Shown here one piece after another: positions 1 through 8,191 of a DNA stretch of 64,000 bases. Within the stretch, counting starts at the first letter, position 1. Each line of letters opens with the position of its first letter. The notes under the pieces were generated by a model. The model ran no database searches. It was not told where the DNA came from and saw only the letters and a program-made list of their open reading frames with translations. A program made the position numbers and the translations under genes. The DNA is from Alphaproteobacteria bacterium. Its GTDB lineage: Bacteria; Pseudomonadota; Alphaproteobacteria; JAVJRE01. The stretch covers positions 62,001 through 126,000 of the forward strand of contig JAVJRE010000002.1 in NCBI GenBank assembly GCA_040218575.1, given 5' to 3'.

Positions 1-1095
1 ATCGACTATCTGACACGGGACGGGATTACCCACAGCCTGGACATGGCGACCTCTGCAAAGGCCGCGTTCATAGAGACGTTCCAGTCAGTGATCCTGCAGC
101 CACGCAACATGGACCACAAACTTCTGTTCCCCGGTCCGACCGGCACCAACAGCGTGGAAAGCGCCTTGAAGCTGGCCCGCAAGGTGACCGGCCGCAGCGG
201 CATCATCAGCTTCACCAACGCCTTTCACGGCATGACCCTGGGGGCCCTGGCGGTCACCGGCAATGCCTTCAAGCGCGGCGGCGCCGGCGTCGGGCTGAGC
301 GACGGCACGGTCATGCCCTATGACGGGTATTTCGGGGAGGATGACGATACCCTGAACTGGCTGGCGACAATGCTGGACGACCAGGGTAGTGGCGTCGACC
401 TGCCGGCGGCGGTCATCGTCGAGACCATTCAGGGCGAAGGCGGTCTGGCCGCAGCCCGCTTCGACTGGCTGAAAAACCTTGAGACCCTGTGTGGCGACCG
501 CGGCATGTTGCTGATTGTCGATGACGTGCAGGCGGGCTGCGGGCGGACCGGGCCGTTCTTCAGCTTTGAGCCAGCCGGCATCAACCCGGATATCATCTGC
601 CTGTCGAAATCCATCAGCGGCTATGGCCTGCCTATGGCGGTGACGCTGGTCAGACCGGAGCACGACGTGTTCGACCCTGGCGAACACAACGGCACTTTCC
701 GGGGCCACAACCCGGCCTTCATCACCGCCACCTGCGCCCTGGACCACTGGCGCGATGGGGCCCTGGCCGGCGGAACGCACAAGCGCGCGGGCATCATCGC
801 AGAGGCCCTGAACCGCATGGCCCAGTCGTGCCCCGAGCTCAAGCCGGAAGTACGCGGGCGCGGCCTCATGCAGGGGCTCGCCCTCGACGGCGACGGGCTG
901 GCGGAACAGGTATCGCATGAGGCCTTTCGCCGCGGTGTGATCCTGGAGACCTCGGGGCCGGCCAGCGAGGTGGCGAAGATCATGCCGCCGCTGACCATTC
1001 CGCTGGAGGCTTTGAGTGACGGCCTTGGCCGCGTCGCCGAAGCGGTTGACACGGTCGCCATGAACGCACGTTCAGCCCACGCCAGGGTCGCCTGA
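1..1095 (+). CDS. ectB: Diaminobutyrate--2-oxoglutarate transaminase EctB (5' truncated by window)
   Basis: PLP enzyme that transaminates L-aspartate semialdehyde to L-2,4-diaminobutyrate, the first committed step of ectoine synthesis. The frame is open from base 1 and 364 residues are visible; family members are about 420-430 residues, so roughly 60 N-terminal residues lie upstream of the window. Fold-type I aminotransferase landmarks are present: GPTGTNSVESALKLAR (substrate/PLP region), IVDDVQAGCGRTG with the PLP-ring aspartate, and LSKSISGYGLPM, whose lysine (visible residue 203) is the Schiff-base residue. ectC follows after 48 bp and ectD after that. ectA is expected just upstream, outside the window. 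Confidence 0.95.
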   Translation: MDYLTRDGITHSLDMATSAKAAFIETFQSVILQPRNMDHKLLFPGPTGTNSVESALKLARKVTGRSGIISFTNAFHGMTLGALAVTGNAFKRGGAGVGLSDGTVMPYDGYFGEDDDTLNWLATMLDDQGSGVDLPAAVIVETIQGEGGLAAARFDWLKNLETLCGDRGMLLIVDDVQAGCGRTGPFFSFEPAGINPDIICLSKSISGYGLPMAVTLVRPEHDVFDPGEHNGTFRGHNPAFITATCALDHWRDGALAGGTHKRAGIIAEALNRMAQSCPELKPEVRGRGLMQGLALDGDGLAEQVSHEAFRRGVILETSGPASEVAKIMPPLTIPLEALSDGLGRVAEAVDTVAMNARSAHARVA

Positions 1096-1143
1096 CCGGC
1101 GACTGACCATGGCGGACGACCACGAGACAATGACAGGTGAAGA

Positions 1144-1566
1144 ATGATCTATCGCACACTGAGTGAGATCGAGAATGGCCACCGCGACGTGCGGGCGCCG
1201 ACATTTTCCAGCCGGCGCTTTCTTCTGAAGGATGACGGCATGGGATTTTCCATGCACGACACCGTGCTGTACGCCGGCAGCGAAACCTACATCTGGTACG
1301 CCAACCACAAGGAAGCGGTGTACTGCATAGAGGGCGAAGGCGAGCTGGAAGAGGTAGACAGCGGGCGCGTCCACAAGCTGCGTCCGGGCACCCTTTATGC
1401 CCTGGACGGCCATGAGAGGCACTGGCTGCGGGCGACAACGGATCTGCGGGTGATCTGTGTCTTTACGCCGGCCCTGACCGGCGGCGAAGTGCATGACGAA
1501 AACGGCACCTATCCGCTCATGGATGAAGATAGCGCCGCAAAAACCATGGCGGCCGCCGACCGCTAG
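1144..1566 (+). CDS. ectC: L-ectoine synthase EctC
   Basis: Cupin-fold, metal-dependent cyclase that closes N-gamma-acetyl-diaminobutyrate to ectoine in the cytoplasm. The 140-residue protein is close to the usual length of about 130. Diagnostic stretches include MIYRTLSEIENGHRDV at the N-terminus, YIWYANHKEAVYCIEGEGE in the cupin barrel, and LYALDGHERHWLRA, carrying the Tyr and His that coordinate the metal in characterised EctC proteins. AGGTGAAG lies just before the ATG. It sits between ectB and ectD, fitting the usual ectABCD order. Confidence 0.96.
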   Translation: MIYRTLSEIENGHRDVRAPTFSSRRFLLKDDGMGFSMHDTVLYAGSETYIWYANHKEAVYCIEGEGELEEVDSGRVHKLRPGTLYALDGHERHWLRATTDLRVICVFTPALTGGEVHDENGTYPLMDEDSAAKTMAAADR

Positions 1567-1612
1567 ACCGCCTTTCCCTTCCCCTTCCCCCAACCACCCA
1601 CAACAGAGAGCC

Positions 1613-2572
1613 ATGACCGATACCCTGATACCAGCCGAAGCTCCGACAACCACCGCCGCCGTCACCGCCGGCGCCGGGCCGAAGGACGCCTATCCGACGC
1701 GCCGCGACCGGGAACGCCTGATCACGCGCCGGGAGCCCGTCATCTTCGGCGACGGACAGCCGGTTGGCGACTATTCCCTGACGTCCGAACAGATGCAGCG
1801 CTATGCGGCCGACGGCTATCTGGTCGTACCGGACGTGTTCAGCCGCGAGGAATGCAGCGATCTGTTGCTGGACGTGGACCGTATGGCCAACGCCCCGGAA
1901 TTGCGCGCACGAGAGGAGCTCATTCGCGAGCCCGGCAGCACCGCGCCCCGCTCCATCTTCAGCCCGCAGCGCTTCTCCGACGCCTTTGACAGGGCATCCC
2001 GCGACCCGCGCATCGTCGACATCATTCGCCAGATTCTGGCCAGCGAGGTCTATATCCACCACGCCCGGGTCAATATCAAACAGGCGCTGATCGGCAAGTC
2101 ATTCCCATGGCATTCGGACTTCGAGACGTGGCACGCAGAAGACGGCCTGCCGGCCATGCGTGTGCTGTCGGCGTGGATCATGCTGACGGACAACACGCCG
2201 CACAACGGCCCGCTGTTCGTCATTCCCGGATCGCACAAGACCTTCGTCAGTTGCGCCGGCGAAACACCTGACGAGAACCACAAGACCAGCTTGCGTAAGC
2301 AGGATGTTGGCGTGCCCTCCCTGGCCGCCCTGCAGGCCCTGGCCAGGGAGCGCGGCATTGCCAGCGCCACCGGCGGTCCCGGCACACTGGTGCTGCACGA
2401 AGGCAACACCATGCACGGCTCTACCGACAACATCACGCCGTGGCCGAGAACCAATGCGTTCTTTGTCTATAACAGCGTGGAGAACACACCCGCCGACCAT
2501 CCCTTCGCCGCCGGCAAGTTCCGGCCGGATTTCCTCGGCAGCAAGGACTTTACGCCGCTGCGCGCCGCCTAG
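1613..2572 (+). CDS. ectD: Ectoine 5-hydroxylase EctD
   Basis: Non-haem Fe(II)/2-oxoglutarate dioxygenase that converts ectoine to 5-hydroxyectoine. I place the start at the ATG preceded by AGAGAG and giving MTDTLIPAEAP (319 aa); the frame stays open upstream but overlaps ectC. The iron facial triad is visible as H167-x-D169 in FPWHSDFETWH and H268 in GNTMHGS. The EctD signature around these residues (LSAWIMLTDNTPHNGPLFVIPGS) is well conserved. The gene lies 46 bp after ectC and closes the ectoine cluster, which suggests a host exposed to osmotic or heat stress. Confidence 0.96.
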   Translation: MTDTLIPAEAPTTTAAVTAGAGPKDAYPTRRDRERLITRREPVIFGDGQPVGDYSLTSEQMQRYAADGYLVVPDVFSREECSDLLLDVDRMANAPELRAREELIREPGSTAPRSIFSPQRFSDAFDRASRDPRIVDIIRQILASEVYIHHARVNIKQALIGKSFPWHSDFETWHAEDGLPAMRVLSAWIMLTDNTPHNGPLFVIPGSHKTFVSCAGETPDENHKTSLRKQDVGVPSLAALQALARERGIASATGGPGTLVLHEGNTMHGSTDNITPWPRTNAFFVYNSVENTPADHPFAAGKFRPDFLGSKDFTPLRAA

Positions 2573-2663
2573 CCCGGCGTTCGGCACGGCAGGGGAACGA
2601 CCGGTCAGGCAGGGCCGGCCGGCGTGGTGCGGCCCCGGGCGAGAGGGCGGCGCCGGCCAAACC

Positions 2664-3626
2664 TCAGCGCAGGTCCTTGAGCCGCTCCATGGCCGCCACA
2701 AGCGCGGCGCGGTTGCCGGAATCGAAACAGGAATGGCCGGCGTCAGGCACCATGTGGAGCGTGGCGTCGGGCCAGGCCTCTGCCAGATCCCAGGCATTGG
2801 ACGGCGGACAGTTGAAGTCCTCCTCGCCATGGACGATGGCCCCCGGCATGCCGCGCAGGCGGTTGGCCCCGGTCAGCAGATCGTCCGGTGGCTGCCAGAC
2901 GTGGTCCACCATGTAGTGGATGGAGAGGCGGCCAGCAGCAAGCTCGGCGGCTTCGTTTTCCTCCGACTCCTCAAGACCGGCCACATCGGGATCGGGATGG
3001 CGGGTGACACCGCACATGCGTGCGTGAGTATTCCACGCTTTAATGGCGGGCAAGGCGACGGCGGGGTCGGGATCACGAATGCGACGGGCAAGCGCTTCTT
3101 CCGGGCGCTCGCGCTCGTCTTCCGGCAGCGCATTCATCAGATGGGCCCAGGCGGCAGGGCGAATCCACCGCGAGTGCTGGAAATACCAGCCGTCCACCAG
3201 GCAGCGACCAAAGCTGATGCCGCGCACCACAAGCGCCAGACAACGCTCGGGGTGCGTCTGCGCATAAGCCAGAGCCAGGGTCGAGCCCCAGGAGCCGCCG
3301 AAGACGATCCAGCGGTCGATGGAGAAGAGCCGGCGCAGCCGTTCCATGTCGGCGACCAGATCGGCCGGCCTATTCTGACGCAACTCGCCAAGCGGGGTCG
3401 AACGGCACGCCCCGCGTTGATCAAAGACGATCAGGCGATAATGGTCGGGATCGAAAAAGCGACGGACATGCGGCGAGGTGCAGCCACCAGGCCCGCCATG
3501 CAGATGCACCACCGCAACCCCGTCCGGATTGCCCGACTGCTCCACATGCAAAGTGTGCAGGTCGTCCACCGGAACGCGGCGCACGTCGAAGGCCTCAACC
3601 GGTGGATAAAGAGTTGTACGGGTCAT
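2664..3626 (-). CDS. pip: Prolyl aminopeptidase (alpha/beta hydrolase, peptidase S33)
   Basis: Releases N-terminal proline from peptides in the cytoplasm. The 320-residue product starts MTRTTLYPPVEAF; the frame remains open upstream but family alignment supports this ATG. Visible features are the oxyanion-hole motif HLHGGPGG, the nucleophile elbow FGGSWGSTLALAYAQ with Ser112, VDHVWQPPDDLL in the cap, and the C-terminal GAGHS-like DAGHSCFD with the catalytic His. Length matches the bacterial proline iminopeptidase family (about 310-320). It converges on ectD and is divergent from the dienelactone hydrolase gene. Confidence 0.92.
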   Translation of the reverse strand: MTRTTLYPPVEAFDVRRVPVDDLHTLHVEQSGNPDGVAVVHLHGGPGGCTSPHVRRFFDPDHYRLIVFDQRGACRSTPLGELRQNRPADLVADMERLRRLFSIDRWIVFGGSWGSTLALAYAQTHPERCLALVVRGISFGRCLVDGWYFQHSRWIRPAAWAHLMNALPEDERERPEEALARRIRDPDPAVALPAIKAWNTHARMCGVTRHPDPDVAGLEESEENEAAELAAGRLSIHYMVDHVWQPPDDLLTGANRLRGMPGAIVHGEEDFNCPPSNAWDLAEAWPDATLHMVPDAGHSCFDSGNRAALVAAMERLKDLR

Positions 3627-3716
3627 GGGTCCGTGCCATCGCAAAGAGGGTCGCCACAGGGCTGCAATCGGACCATCATACGGAGCCAGTGGCAATACAC
3701 AGGAGGCCATGCCGCC

Positions 3717-4460
3717 ATGGAGACCGTCACCACCACTGTCGGAGGCAGCGAAATGGAGATGCTGGTGTTCCGCCCGGCCGGGGAAGGCCCCTTTCCGGCG
3801 GTGATCGCGGCGCAACACCTGCCGGTGGCCCATGCCGGTCTGGAGACGGACCCGTTCACCATCGCGGTCGGTGAACGCCTTGCCGCCGCCGGTTATGTCT
3901 GCCTGATCCCCTTCCTGTTCCACTGGTGGCCGAAGGACGAAGACATCGCGGTCAAACGTGACGGATTCCGCGACGACCGCACGGTGGCCGATCTGCAGGC
4001 GGCGTGGCGTTTCCTGGAGAACGATCCGGGCAGCGACGCGGACCGCATTGGTTTGATAGGCCACTGCTGGGGCGGCCGGGTGGCCTGGCTCGGCGCCTGC
4101 CACCTGCCACAGCTCAAGGCCATGGTGATGCTGTATGGCGGCCGCATCCGCCAGCCCATGGGGCCCGCCACGACGGCCGGCGCCGTGGCGCCGATCACCC
4201 TGGCCAAACGCATCCCCTGCCCGGTCATGGGCATTTTTGGCAATGAGGACCAGAACCCCTCACCGGAAGATGTGGATGCTCTGGACGAGGCTCTGACCAC
4301 GGCCGGCGTGTCACACTTCTTTCACCGCTATGACGGCGCCGGCCATGGCTTTCAGGATTTCACCAACCCGGAACGCTTTCGCAAGGCCCAGAGCGAGGAT
4401 TCCTGGGGCAAGATCGACGCCTTCCTGGCGGCGCAGCTTAAGACCAGGGCCGGCACCTGA
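3717..4460 (+). CDS. Dienelactone hydrolase family protein
   Basis: Alpha/beta-hydrolase of the dienelactone hydrolase/carboxymethylenebutenolidase family, 247 aa, starting METVTTTVGGSEM with an AGGAGG Shine-Dalgarno sequence nearby. The nucleophile is a cysteine in IGLIGHCWGGRVAW (Cys117), as in true dienelactone hydrolases; GNEDQNPSPED carries the acid and GAGHGFQDF the histidine. The exact substrate cannot be told from sequence, and no chloroaromatic pathway genes adjoin it. It is divergent from the prolyl aminopeptidase gene and ends 27 bp from the convergent enoyl-CoA hydratase. Confidence 0.88.
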   Translation: METVTTTVGGSEMEMLVFRPAGEGPFPAVIAAQHLPVAHAGLETDPFTIAVGERLAAAGYVCLIPFLFHWWPKDEDIAVKRDGFRDDRTVADLQAAWRFLENDPGSDADRIGLIGHCWGGRVAWLGACHLPQLKAMVMLYGGRIRQPMGPATTAGAVAPITLAKRIPCPVMGIFGNEDQNPSPEDVDALDEALTTAGVSHFFHRYDGAGHGFQDFTNPERFRKAQSEDSWGKIDAFLAAQLKTRAGT

Positions 4461-4487
4461 CGGCATTGGCTTCTGGCGGCTAGCGGC

Positions 4488-5288
4488 TTAGCGGCCGGTA
4501 AAGCGCGGCGACCGCTTTTCGGCGAAGGCGCGGCGCCCTTCGGTGTAGTCGGCGCTGGCGAAGCACTTGTCCATGAGCCGCCGACAGGCCGCCATGTCAC
4601 GTTCTGACTCGGGCGCCAGCAACTCATTTACCGTCCGCTTTGCTGCCGCAATGGTCAATGGCGCATTGGCGGTTATGGCGGCAGCCACATCGGCAACGGA
4701 AGTGGCCAAGGCATCCGGCTCGACAACCCGATTGACCAGTCCCATGGCGGCAGCCTCCGCCGCTGAAAAGTGTCGGCCGGTAAAGAGGATTTCCTTGGCC
4801 GCTGCCGGGCCCACAACGGCCAGAAGGTCGGTCAGCCCTTTCGCCCCGTAGGCGAGGCCAAGACGCGCCGCCGGAATGGCGAATACGGCGGTCGTATCGG
4901 CATAGCGCAGATCGCATTCCAGCGCGACCGACAGGCCACCGCCGACGCAATAGCCGCGAATCATGGCCAATGTCGGCTTGGCGCAGGTCTTGAGGCGTTT
5001 TTCAGCCGCCACCACCGCTGTCTCATAGGCGGCGACCGCCGGCGGGTCGGCCCGCACCTGATCAAACTCTGAAATGTCAGCGCCAGCCGAAAACGCCTTT
5101 TCGCCAGAACCCGACAGAATGAGCAGGCGAATTGCCGGGTCGGTTTCAAAGGCGGCGACCGCCTGTTCCAGCCCGCGCCACATGGCGAGTGAGATGGCAT
5201 TGCGCTTCGCCGGATTGGCGAACTCAATCCGGCCGACGGCGCCGTCTCTCCAGGCGCGGAGCGTATGCGGCAAGTCCGGCAGTGTCAT
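4488..5288 (-). CDS. Enoyl-CoA hydratase/isomerase family protein
   Basis: Crotonase-fold protein, 266 aa. The oxyanion-hole segments are seen as FSAGADISEFD and GYCVGGGLSVALECDLRYA, followed by GLAYGAKGLTDLLAVVG. The usual hydratase glutamates are not obvious at both positions, so hydratase, isomerase or another crotonase activity are all possible. It is the last gene of a minus-strand run that starts with two gamma-glutamyltransferase paralogues and a CoA-transferase; only 18 bp separate it from the CoA-transferase stop, so joint transcription is likely and a CoA-thioester substrate delivered by that transferase is a reasonable inference. Confidence 0.88.
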   Translation of the reverse strand: MTLPDLPHTLRAWRDGAVGRIEFANPAKRNAISLAMWRGLEQAVAAFETDPAIRLLILSGSGEKAFSAGADISEFDQVRADPPAVAAYETAVVAAEKRLKTCAKPTLAMIRGYCVGGGLSVALECDLRYADTTAVFAIPAARLGLAYGAKGLTDLLAVVGPAAAKEILFTGRHFSAAEAAAMGLVNRVVEPDALATSVADVAAAITANAPLTIAAAKRTVNELLAPESERDMAACRRLMDKCFASADYTEGRRAFAEKRSPRFTGR

Positions 5289-5306
5289 CCCGGTCCCTCT
5301 CGCCGC

Positions 5307-6506
5307 CTAGATGGCGCCGTCGCGGCGCAGGCGGTCCCTGTCATCGCCATCATAACCCAGCCCGGCCAGGATTTCGTCGGTATGCTCGCCACGCTCCGGC
5401 GTCGCGCGCCGGACGCGCCACGGTGTGCGGCTCATGCTGATCGCCTGGCCGAGGAGACGCTGGTGACCCAGTGTCGGATGATCGACTTCCGCCACCATGC
5501 CCTGATGACGCACCTGAGGATCTTCGAACACCTGGCGCATGTCATTGACCGGCCCGGCCGGAACCCCGGCAGCGTTCAATCCTTCAATCCACTCGGCACT
5601 TGTGCGTTGACGGATGCGCGGTGCAATGACCGCATTAAGGGCCACGCGATTGCGCGACCGGAGGGCCTCGGATGAGAACTCTGGCCGGGTAGCAAGATCG
5701 GCCATGCCGATCACCTCAGCGAAGCGGGCGAAGATGCCACCGCCCGAACCGCCGATGTTGATATGGCCGTCCTTCGTCTCATACAGACCCGTCGGCATGC
5801 TGGTCGGGTGATCATTGCCACTTTGGCTGGCCACCACTCCGTCCATCAGCCAACGGACTGCCTGCAGATCGAGAAGCTGAATCTGCGCCTCGATCAGCGA
5901 GGTCTGCACCCACTGGCCGCGACCGGAGCTTTCCCGTTCAAGCAGGGCGATGAGGATGCCCGTGGCGCACAGCAGGCCGGCCGTCAGATCGGCCAGGGGC
6001 ACACCGACCCGCATTGGCCCGTCGCCAGGCTTGCCGGTAATGGACATGATACCGCCCATCCCCTGGGCAACCTGGTCAACGCCAGGCCGCCCGGCATAGG
6101 GACCGTCCTGACCGAAGCCCGAAATGGAGGCATAGACCAGGCGCGGGTTGAGCGCCGCCAGACTGTCATAGTCGATGCCGAGACGATGCTTTACGTCGGG
6201 TCGATAGTTTTCCACTACCACATCTGCGTCGCGCGCCAGACGAAGCAGGATGGCCTTTCCCTCAGGATGCTTGAGATTGAGAGTCATAGCCCGCTTGTTG
6301 CGGTGCAGATTCTGAAAGTCAGATCCGTGGCGCGGACCGCCGATCGGCTCGGCGCTGTCGACTGCCGCGGGCGGCTCAATCTGCAGGACATCTGCACCCC
6401 AGTCCGCAAGCTGCTTGATCGCAGTCGGCCCGGCCCGGACCCGCGTCAGATCGAGGACGCGGTAGCGAGACAGCGCCCCCGGCGGATGATCGTCAGAGGC
6501 CGCCAT
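5307..6506 (-). CDS. Class III CoA-transferase (CaiB/BaiF family)
   Basis: Moves CoA between acyl groups via an aspartyl-CoA thioester. The 399-residue length is standard for the family. Family hallmarks are YRVLDLTRVRAGPTAIKQLADWGADVLQIEPP at the N-terminus in broken form, NKRAMTLNLKHPEGKAIL, and GVPLADLTAGLLCATGIL with the catalytic aspartate. Its ATG shares one base with the stop of the upstream gamma-glutamyltransferase (TGATG), a strong sign of translational coupling. Substrate is unknown; the coupling to gamma-glutamyltransferases suggests activation of an acid freed by amide hydrolysis. Confidence 0.92.
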   Translation of the reverse strand: MAASDDHPPGALSRYRVLDLTRVRAGPTAIKQLADWGADVLQIEPPAAVDSAEPIGGPRHGSDFQNLHRNKRAMTLNLKHPEGKAILLRLARDADVVVENYRPDVKHRLGIDYDSLAALNPRLVYASISGFGQDGPYAGRPGVDQVAQGMGGIMSITGKPGDGPMRVGVPLADLTAGLLCATGILIALLERESSGRGQWVQTSLIEAQIQLLDLQAVRWLMDGVVASQSGNDHPTSMPTGLYETKDGHINIGGSGGGIFARFAEVIGMADLATRPEFSSEALRSRNRVALNAVIAPRIRQRTSAEWIEGLNAAGVPAGPVNDMRQVFEDPQVRHQGMVAEVDHPTLGHQRLLGQAISMSRTPWRVRRATPERGEHTDEILAGLGYDGDDRDRLRRDGAI

Positions 6507-8191
6507 CAGATGACCGCCGCACCGCCGGCGACCGGATCGCTGGCCGCATGAAACAACCCATCATCGTCGCGCCACACCGCCGCCGGCCGGGCGAAGGCAC
6601 GGCGACCCACCACCTCCGGCACCACGACCAGATCATGGCCGAGCGCGGCCAGAGCGGCGGCGACATGCGGCCCGGCCCGGCCGTCCAGCTCCAACCGGCT
6701 ACCGTCGTGAAAGATTCTTGGCGACTCCACCGCCGCCTGCAGGTCCTGGCCATGGACCACATGGTTGAGCAAGGTCTGGAGGACAGCCGACTGAATCCGA
6801 AAGCCGCCGGCGCCGGCGATGGCACCGCATGCCCGTCCCGCACGATAGGCGATCAGCGCCGGCGCACCATAGACCGGCATGCGGCCGGGGGCGACGGAGT
6901 TAATTCGCCCGGGCCGCGGATCAAACCATTTCATAGCATTGCCGGGAAAAAGCCCGGTGCCCGGCACCCGCACCAGACTGCCGAAGGATGAGCCCAAGCT
7001 GGTGATAAAGGTCACCACATTGCCCTCCCGATCCGCGGCGCACAGCCGGGTGGTGCCAACCAGCGCCGCCGGGCGGCCGGACTTCTCCGGCAAGACCGGC
7101 GGTGGCCGCCCCTCATGGACCCAAGGATCACCCGGATCATAGTGGCCAAGTGCCGCGTCGTTGCGAACCAGCGCCGCCCGTTCGCGGCCATAGGCGGCGC
7201 TGGTGAGCCCGGCCATCGGCGTAGCACCGTCTGCCGGATCGCCCGCATGGGCGTAGGAATCAGCAAAAGCCAGTGCCTGTGCCTCGGCGAAAAGGTGGAG
7301 TGCACCGGCCGACCCGGCGGCGTGGCCCGCAAGGTCCAGGGCCGACAGGATGTTGAGTGTCTCCACCGCAATCAGATCGCCACAGGTGGAGATTTCGCCG
7401 CCGGCGAACCGGTAGCGCGGGTCTTCGCCGATGGCCGGAGTGTAGCGTGCGAGATCGTCCGCTCGCAGCAGTCCGCCTTCGCGCCGCATAAGCCGGTCAA
7501 TCGCGTCGGCGACAGCGCCGGCATGAACAGCGCTGGCACCGTTCTTGCCAAATCGCTCCAGGGTGCCCGCGAGATCACGCCCGTCCAGGCGACCACCGCC
7601 GCCCAGACCGTCAGACAGTGCCGGCAGGCGACCGCCAGGCATAAGAAAGTCACGGGCCAGCGCATGGTGCTCCAGCTCCGCCTGACGGCCGATGATCCCC
7701 TGCTGCACGTCGAGATCAACGGGAATGCCGTCGCGCGCGCGCGCGACAGCCGGCGCCGCCAGCGCCGCAAGGTCGCGCGTGGCAAAATGATCATGCGCCG
7801 CTGCCAGCCCGACTGCCGTGCCGAATACGCCGACTGACAGGACGCCGGCGTGATGGATGGCGCGCACATCGCCGCCCGCACGTTCCAGCGCCTCCCTGTA
7901 GCGGTCTGGCGTGGCCAGCGCCGGCGCCCGGATGAAGTGATCGATAGCCGTGGTCGTACCGGTTGCGGCCCAATAGATCGCCATGCGCCCGTGGCCGGCG
8001 AGACCAGCCATACCTGGCTCCACTACGTAGGCCATAAGGGCGGCGGCGATGATGGCGTCCACCGCATTGCCACCGTCGGCGAGAACGGCGGCCCCGGCAT
8101 CGGCGGCAGCCTGACTGCCCGCGGCGACGGCGCCGTTTCGCCCGGCAACCGGCAGACGGCGGGTCTCGGACGTGCTTCGCATGACAGTCAT
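6506..8191 (-). CDS. Gamma-glutamyltransferase family Ntn-hydrolase (paralogue 1)
   Basis: 561-residue Ntn-hydrolase of the gamma-glutamyltransferase/cephalosporin acylase family. It is made as a proenzyme cleaved before a catalytic threonine, here most likely Thr380 in LVGTTRLCAADREGN. Other family parts are AAADAGAAVLADGGNAVDA at the N-terminus and LFPGNAMKWFDPRPGRINS in the small subunit. No signal peptide is visible, unlike periplasmic GGT, so a cytoplasmic role is likely. The ATG overlaps the stop of paralogue 2 by one base, and its own stop overlaps the CoA-transferase start, giving a chain of coupled genes. Confidence 0.9.
   Translation of the reverse strand: MTVMRSTSETRRLPVAGRNGAVAAGSQAAADAGAAVLADGGNAVDAIIAAALMAYVVEPGMAGLAGHGRMAIYWAATGTTTAIDHFIRAPALATPDRYREALERAGGDVRAIHHAGVLSVGVFGTAVGLAAAHDHFATRDLAALAAPAVARARDGIPVDLDVQQGIIGRQAELEHHALARDFLMPGGRLPALSDGLGGGGRLDGRDLAGTLERFGKNGASAVHAGAVADAIDRLMRREGGLLRADDLARYTPAIGEDPRYRFAGGEISTCGDLIAVETLNILSALDLAGHAAGSAGALHLFAEAQALAFADSYAHAGDPADGATPMAGLTSAAYGRERAALVRNDAALGHYDPGDPWVHEGRPPPVLPEKSGRPAALVGTTRLCAADREGNVVTFITSLGSSFGSLVRVPGTGLFPGNAMKWFDPRPGRINSVAPGRMPVYGAPALIAYRAGRACGAIAGAGGFRIQSAVLQTLLNHVVHGQDLQAAVESPRIFHDGSRLELDGRAGPHVAAALAALGHDLVVVPEVVGRRAFARPAAVWRDDDGLFHAASDPVAGGAAVI

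Noticed and set aside
85-918. 277-codon minus-strand frame inside ectB
   Set aside because: Antisense to a clearly recognised EctB; no domain or ribosome-binding site.
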